Assembly: GCF_001556865.1 (NCBI RefSeq)
Contig: NZ_LSJY01000185.1
Location: forward strand, 1-15,108
Direction: 5' to 3'
Source of the DNA: Sphingobium sp. CCH11-B1
GTDB taxonomy: Bacteria > Pseudomonadota > Alphaproteobacteria > Sphingomonadales > Sphingomonadaceae
DNA length: 15,108 nucleotides
The notes below the pieces were generated by a model. The model made no database searches, was not told the origin of the DNA, and worked only from the letters and a program-made list of their open reading frames with translations. Shown here piece by piece: positions 12,768-15,108 of the stretch (position 1 is its first letter; each line of letters opens with the position of its first letter). Both the position numbers and the translations under genes were made by a program.

Positions 12768-13820
12768 GTGATCGTCGTGGCTGTAAAACTGTGGTGGGGA
12801 TCGAAGGCGGCGCATGCGCGCTTGCTGACCGTTGGGACCGATCAGCGGGGCGGCATATTGCTGATGACCGCCATCGCCTTGCCCGCCATTCTGATACTGA
12901 CGCTTGGTGGCGCCACGATCATGATGGCGCTTGCCCGCAAGGCGGAACTGCAAAATATAGCCGAAACCGCCTGCAACCGTGGCCTCAAGCCGTCGCGCAC
13001 CAATGTGTATGACGACTCGGCCCGCAAATCCTATGCCGAAAAGCTGTTCGACTCGTTGGCGCAGGACCGTGGTTTTGCCATCACGTCGCGCACCGTGGTC
13101 GAGGATTTCAATTCGGGGTCGGTGTCCGCGGTCGCGACCATTCCTGCGCTGCAGTTTTTCGGCAACCCCGGAAAGACGATGACGGTTCACGTGTCGGCCA
13201 GCTGTCAGGGCATCCCGCCTTATCCTGCCAAGAACAGCGTGATCCTGTCCTCGCAATTCACGCGCCCGACCACCCAGCCCCTGCTACAGCTCAACCAGAC
13301 ATGGGCGGTATTCAAACCGCAGGATTATGGCTGGGACTATGGCACCGGGCCGGGCGTGGAAATTCAGGACTGGTCGAATAACAACTATGGCGCCCTTCCG
13401 GCCAACGCGAAGAATAATTATGTCGTCGAACTGGACAGCCATTCCAATAACGGCGGCCCCACGAACAGCAGCATGACCAAGAGGGTCGAACTGCACCGGG
13501 GCACATATCAGTTTTCATTTTGGTATTACGGGCGCATCAACGACACCGGCAGCAACACCATTTCCGTCTATCTGACTGGCGTTCGCCCCGTGTCCCCCAC
13601 GGTAAAGAAGCTGACCATATCCGAGCCGGCCAGCAAGGGGTGGATCTGCGCGGTGTTCGAATTTCCCGTCGATCTCTACTCCATCTACGACCTGACTATT
13701 GCAGCGGAAGGGAAGGACGACACCTATGGCGGCAATTTCAACTCGCTGCAGTTGAAATATGTGAAGCGACCGTCTGAAACCTATCCCAGCGACGTGGCAC
13801 CGGCCAATGACTGTTCTTGA
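12768..13820 (+). CDS. Tad-domain (TadG-like N-terminus) protein fused to a putative carbohydrate-binding beta-sandwich
   Basis: The product has 350 residues. Residues 24-75 match the TadE/G-like N-terminal domain: DQRGGILLMTAIALPAILIL, a single TM helix, then ALARKAELQNIAETAC. Residues about 170-333 look like a secreted jelly-roll module of the DUF642/PEP-CTERM-associated type: NNYVVELDSHSN, an all-beta core with RGTYQFSFWYYGR, GSNTISVYL, and a closing GGNFNSLQLKYV. Classical TadG carries a von Willebrand A domain instead, which is absent. Four cysteines (69, 146, 294, 349) could form disulfides outside the membrane. An envelope-anchored surface or pseudopilus-associated protein is inferred. 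GTG 12768 (or GTG 12777) starts it, with no clear Shine-Dalgarno. It overlaps the next gene by 14 nt, and base composition is lower in GC than the flanking genes. Confidence 0.7.
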   Translation: MIVVAVKLWWGSKAAHARLLTVGTDQRGGILLMTAIALPAILILTLGGATIMMALARKAELQNIAETACNRGLKPSRTNVYDDSARKSYAEKLFDSLAQDRGFAITSRTVVEDFNSGSVSAVATIPALQFFGNPGKTMTVHVSASCQGIPPYPAKNSVILSSQFTRPTTQPLLQLNQTWAVFKPQDYGWDYGTGPGVEIQDWSNNNYGALPANAKNNYVVELDSHSNNGGPTNSSMTKRVELHRGTYQFSFWYYGRINDTGSNTISVYLTGVRPVSPTVKKLTISEPASKGWICAVFEFPVDLYSIYDLTIAAEGKDDTYGGNFNSLQLKYVKRPSETYPSDVAPANDCS

Positions 13821-14313
13821 TCGCGTCCGGCGCAACCGGCGCGGCGCGGCCATTCCCGAATTCGCCCTGCTGTTGCCGATCTATATCGTCTTGCTGCTGA
13901 TGTTCTTCGAGCTTGGGTTCGTTGCTCTGTACCAATCGTCGATGTCGTCGGCATCCGACGCGGTTGCGCGCTATTTACGGGACCAGCGGGTGCAGAAGTT
14001 GATCCCGACGACGGTCGGGATGCGCGACGCGGCGTGCAATGCGCCCAAACTGGTGAGCATCAGTTGCGATGCGGCGGTCATGAAGATCGCTCTCTATGAT
14101 GCCACCAATCTGGTGTCCAATCCCGTCACTCCGCCCGTGATCATCGACAATCTGGCGCCAGCGGTGCTGACGAACGACGCCTATATCGTCGCGATGGGCT
14201 ATGAATGGTCCAGCCCGTGGCCGACGGCGCGATTGATCCTGCCTACGTCCGGCGGTCGTACCCAAGTTCAGATATTCAACTACGCTCTGCTCGCGGAAAG
14301 ACCGATGGACTGA
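13807..14313 (+). CDS. TadE-like pseudopilin / minor pilin (first of two)
   Basis: The product has 168 residues. Residues 11-55 form the TadE-like motif: RRGAAIPEFALLLPIYIVLL, where the invariant Glu after Pro sits at the pilin-type cleavage region, followed by a TM helix and YQSSMSSASDAVARYLRDQ. The rest is a soluble domain with cysteines C77 and C87. TadE-family proteins are processed like prepilins and work as minor subunits or assembly factors of Tad/Flp pili. The gene overlaps the Tad-fusion gene by 14 nt, lacks its own ribosome-binding site and is probably translated by coupling. No secretion ATPase, secretin or prepilin peptidase gene is in the window, so the machinery must be elsewhere. 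Confidence 0.82.
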   Translation: MTVLDRVRRNRRGAAIPEFALLLPIYIVLLLMFFELGFVALYQSSMSSASDAVARYLRDQRVQKLIPTTVGMRDAACNAPKLVSISCDAAVMKIALYDATNLVSNPVTPPVIIDNLAPAVLTNDAYIVAMGYEWSSPWPTARLILPTSGGRTQVQIFNYALLAERPMD

Positions 14314-14314
14314 G

Positions 14315-14884
14315 ATGATGAAGTCGAACATCGCCAAAAAAATGGGCCTGAAGGCGGATCATCGCGGCGTCGCGGCGGTCGAGTTTGCGCTCGCCTTGCC
14401 ACTGCTGATGATCCTCTTCTGCTTCGTGCTGGAAGTCACGCGCCTGTGGCTTGAAAAGAGGGCGTTTGAAAACGCCTTTATCGGGGTGACGCGCATGGCT
14501 TCCCGCTACCCGGAATATGATTCGCGCGTGCGGGCCTATGCGCCCATTCTGGCTGACGCGATGATGCCGGGGAACGGGAGTTCCAATATCAACATGAGCA
14601 TCGAAAGCTATGTGAAGACGAACGGCGCTTTGCAGACTCAAATGAGCCGAAAGACGCTGCTGGGGTCTGGCACGACCATTCTCTCCACCGGCCATATCTC
14701 CGCCGCCGATTACTCACCCAATGAATCGATCATCTTCACGACGGCGTCCTATCAATATCAGCCTCTGTTTTCGGCCATATTGGGGCGTTCGATCACATTT
14801 GAAAAATATTTCGTCACCCTTCCCTTCTTCTCCCAGTCCTATGTCTACAACGCCCAGACGTCGCCCGACATCTACGTGTACTAA
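14315..14884 (+). CDS. TadE-like pseudopilin / minor pilin (second of two)
   Basis: The product has 189 residues. Residues 16-60 form a TadE-like motif: HRGVAAVEFALALPLLMILF with the conserved Glu (E23) before the hydrophobic stretch, then LEVTRLWLEKRAFENAF. The C-terminal domain (about 70-189) is Ser/Thr/Tyr/Asn-rich and ends in aromatic residues (YVYNAQTSPDIYVY). Its ATG lies 1 nt after the stop of the previous gene, with a second ATG at 14318, so coupling is likely. With the two preceding genes it forms a compact Tad-accessory unit. A role as a minor pilin or pseudopilus tip component is inferred from family and context; the C-terminal domain itself is not recognised. Confidence 0.8.
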   Translation: MMKSNIAKKMGLKADHRGVAAVEFALALPLLMILFCFVLEVTRLWLEKRAFENAFIGVTRMASRYPEYDSRVRAYAPILADAMMPGNGSSNINMSIESYVKTNGALQTQMSRKTLLGSGTTILSTGHISAADYSPNESIIFTTASYQYQPLFSAILGRSITFEKYFVTLPFFSQSYVYNAQTSPDIYVY

Positions 14885-14972
14885 GCGGTGGATTTGAAAA
14901 ACAAGCCATATCCCCGTTCAGCCGCTGGACAGCCACGCGGCGCTAAGGGTTTTGCCTGCAGGAGGAACGCGC
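14885..14972 (+). other. Gap between the Tad-like genes and the exported protein gene
   Basis: This 88-nt gap has a weak inverted repeat, GCCGC (14921-14925) with GCGGC (14937-14941), and a TTTT run nine bases later (14950-14953). This is too weak and too distant to call a terminator with confidence. The main recognisable signal is the strong Shine-Dalgarno at its 3' end. No clear -35/-10 pair was found. Confidence 0.4.
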
Positions 14973-15108
14973 ATGATCGGGACCAAGGCACGCTGGATGA
15001 CCGGAGCGCTGGTGAGCGCGGGCCTGATGGCAGGCAGCATCGGCGCGGCGCAGGCGCAACCCCGCTACGGCTATGGCCATGGCTGGGATCGGGGGGGCTG
15101 GGATCGGG
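14973..15108 (+). CDS. Exported Gly/Tyr/Trp/Asp/Arg-rich protein, N-terminus only (truncated by window end)
   Basis: The first 45 codons are visible. A signal peptide MIGTKARWMTGALVSAGLMA... ends in AQA before QPRYGYGHG, followed by a repetitive GWDRGGWDR start. The DNA under it has two copies of GGCTGGGATCGGG (15081-15093 and 15096-15108). A strong AGGAGGA Shine-Dalgarno lies 6 nt before the ATG. Many sphingomonad envelope proteins of the RcnB-like, glycine-zipper or 17-kDa-antigen type begin this way, but no domain is visible here, so no function is assigned. Confidence 0.75.
   Translation, partial: MIGTKARWMTGALVSAGLMAGSIGAAQAQPRYGYGHGWDRGGWDR

Noticed and set aside
10836..13256. 806-codon open frame on the minus strand
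   Set aside because: It lies antisense to the prolyl oligopeptidase and the Tad gene. The plus-strand genes have full domain signatures, and long antisense frames are expected from strong G/C third-position bias.
14921..14953. Terminator after the second TadE-like gene
   Set aside because: The stem is only 5 bp with an 11-nt loop, and the TTTT run is nine bases away.
1..15108. tRNA, rRNA, CRISPR array, integrase or IS element
   Set aside because: No cloverleaf, array of spaced repeats, transposase or terminal inverted repeat with target duplication was seen on either strand.

Overview
The window looks like chromosomal DNA of a high-GC alphaproteobacterium, most likely a sphingomonad (Sphingobium/Sphingomonas/Novosphingobium group). 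Reasons are the order rpmH-rnpA-yidD-yidC-engB, the RNase E tail ending in RRGWWQRTFGQ, the style of the r-protein genes, the strong G/C third-position bias, and a REP-like repeat of a kind I associate with sphingomonads. The genus call is inference. No tRNA, rRNA, CRISPR, transposase or phage gene is visible, and no gene-free stretch exceeds 300 bases.

Layout. (1) 1-458: C-terminal tail of RNase E with a 40-residue-period basic repeat, then a strong terminator. (2) 509-2532: an exported M48/TPR metalloprotease homologue and a DsbA-like thiol oxidoreductase, 2 nt apart, probably one envelope-quality-control operon. The M48 protein seems to have lost the segment carrying its third zinc ligand. 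(3) 2573-6031: the rpmH-rnpA-yidD-yidC-engB cluster (L34, RNase P protein, membrane insertion, ribosome-assembly GTPase), with a promoter and hairpin/T-tract leader before rpmH and a REP-like element between yidC and engB. (4) 6042-7474: three small genes: a YjdM/PhnA-domain protein without its zinc ribbon, a convergent 2H phosphoesterase (ThpR-like), and a divergent general-stress PNPOx-fold protein. A LexA-type box and a possible EcfG-type promoter lie in the divergent gap.

(5) 7515-10479: the alpha operon rpsM-rpsK-rpoA-rplQ with a consensus promoter, an immediate hairpin/T-tract leader, structured RNA in every intercistronic gap, and a strong terminator. (6) 10503-12704: an exported S9A prolyl oligopeptidase with an intact catalytic triad. 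(7) 12768-14884: three overlapping or abutting genes for Tad-type surface proteins. The first joins a Tad N-terminal anchor to what looks like a carbohydrate-binding-type beta-sandwich; the next two are TadE-like pseudopilins. This block is visibly more AT-rich than its neighbours and looks accessory. (8) 14973-end: the start of an exported Gly/Tyr/Trp/Asp/Arg-rich protein.

The most interesting signals are the Tad-lectin-like fusion, the in-frame loss of a catalytic segment in the M48 protein, the matching promoter-terminator leaders ahead of two ribosomal-protein operons, the heavily folded gaps of the alpha operon, and the LexA-like box beside the ThpR homologue.
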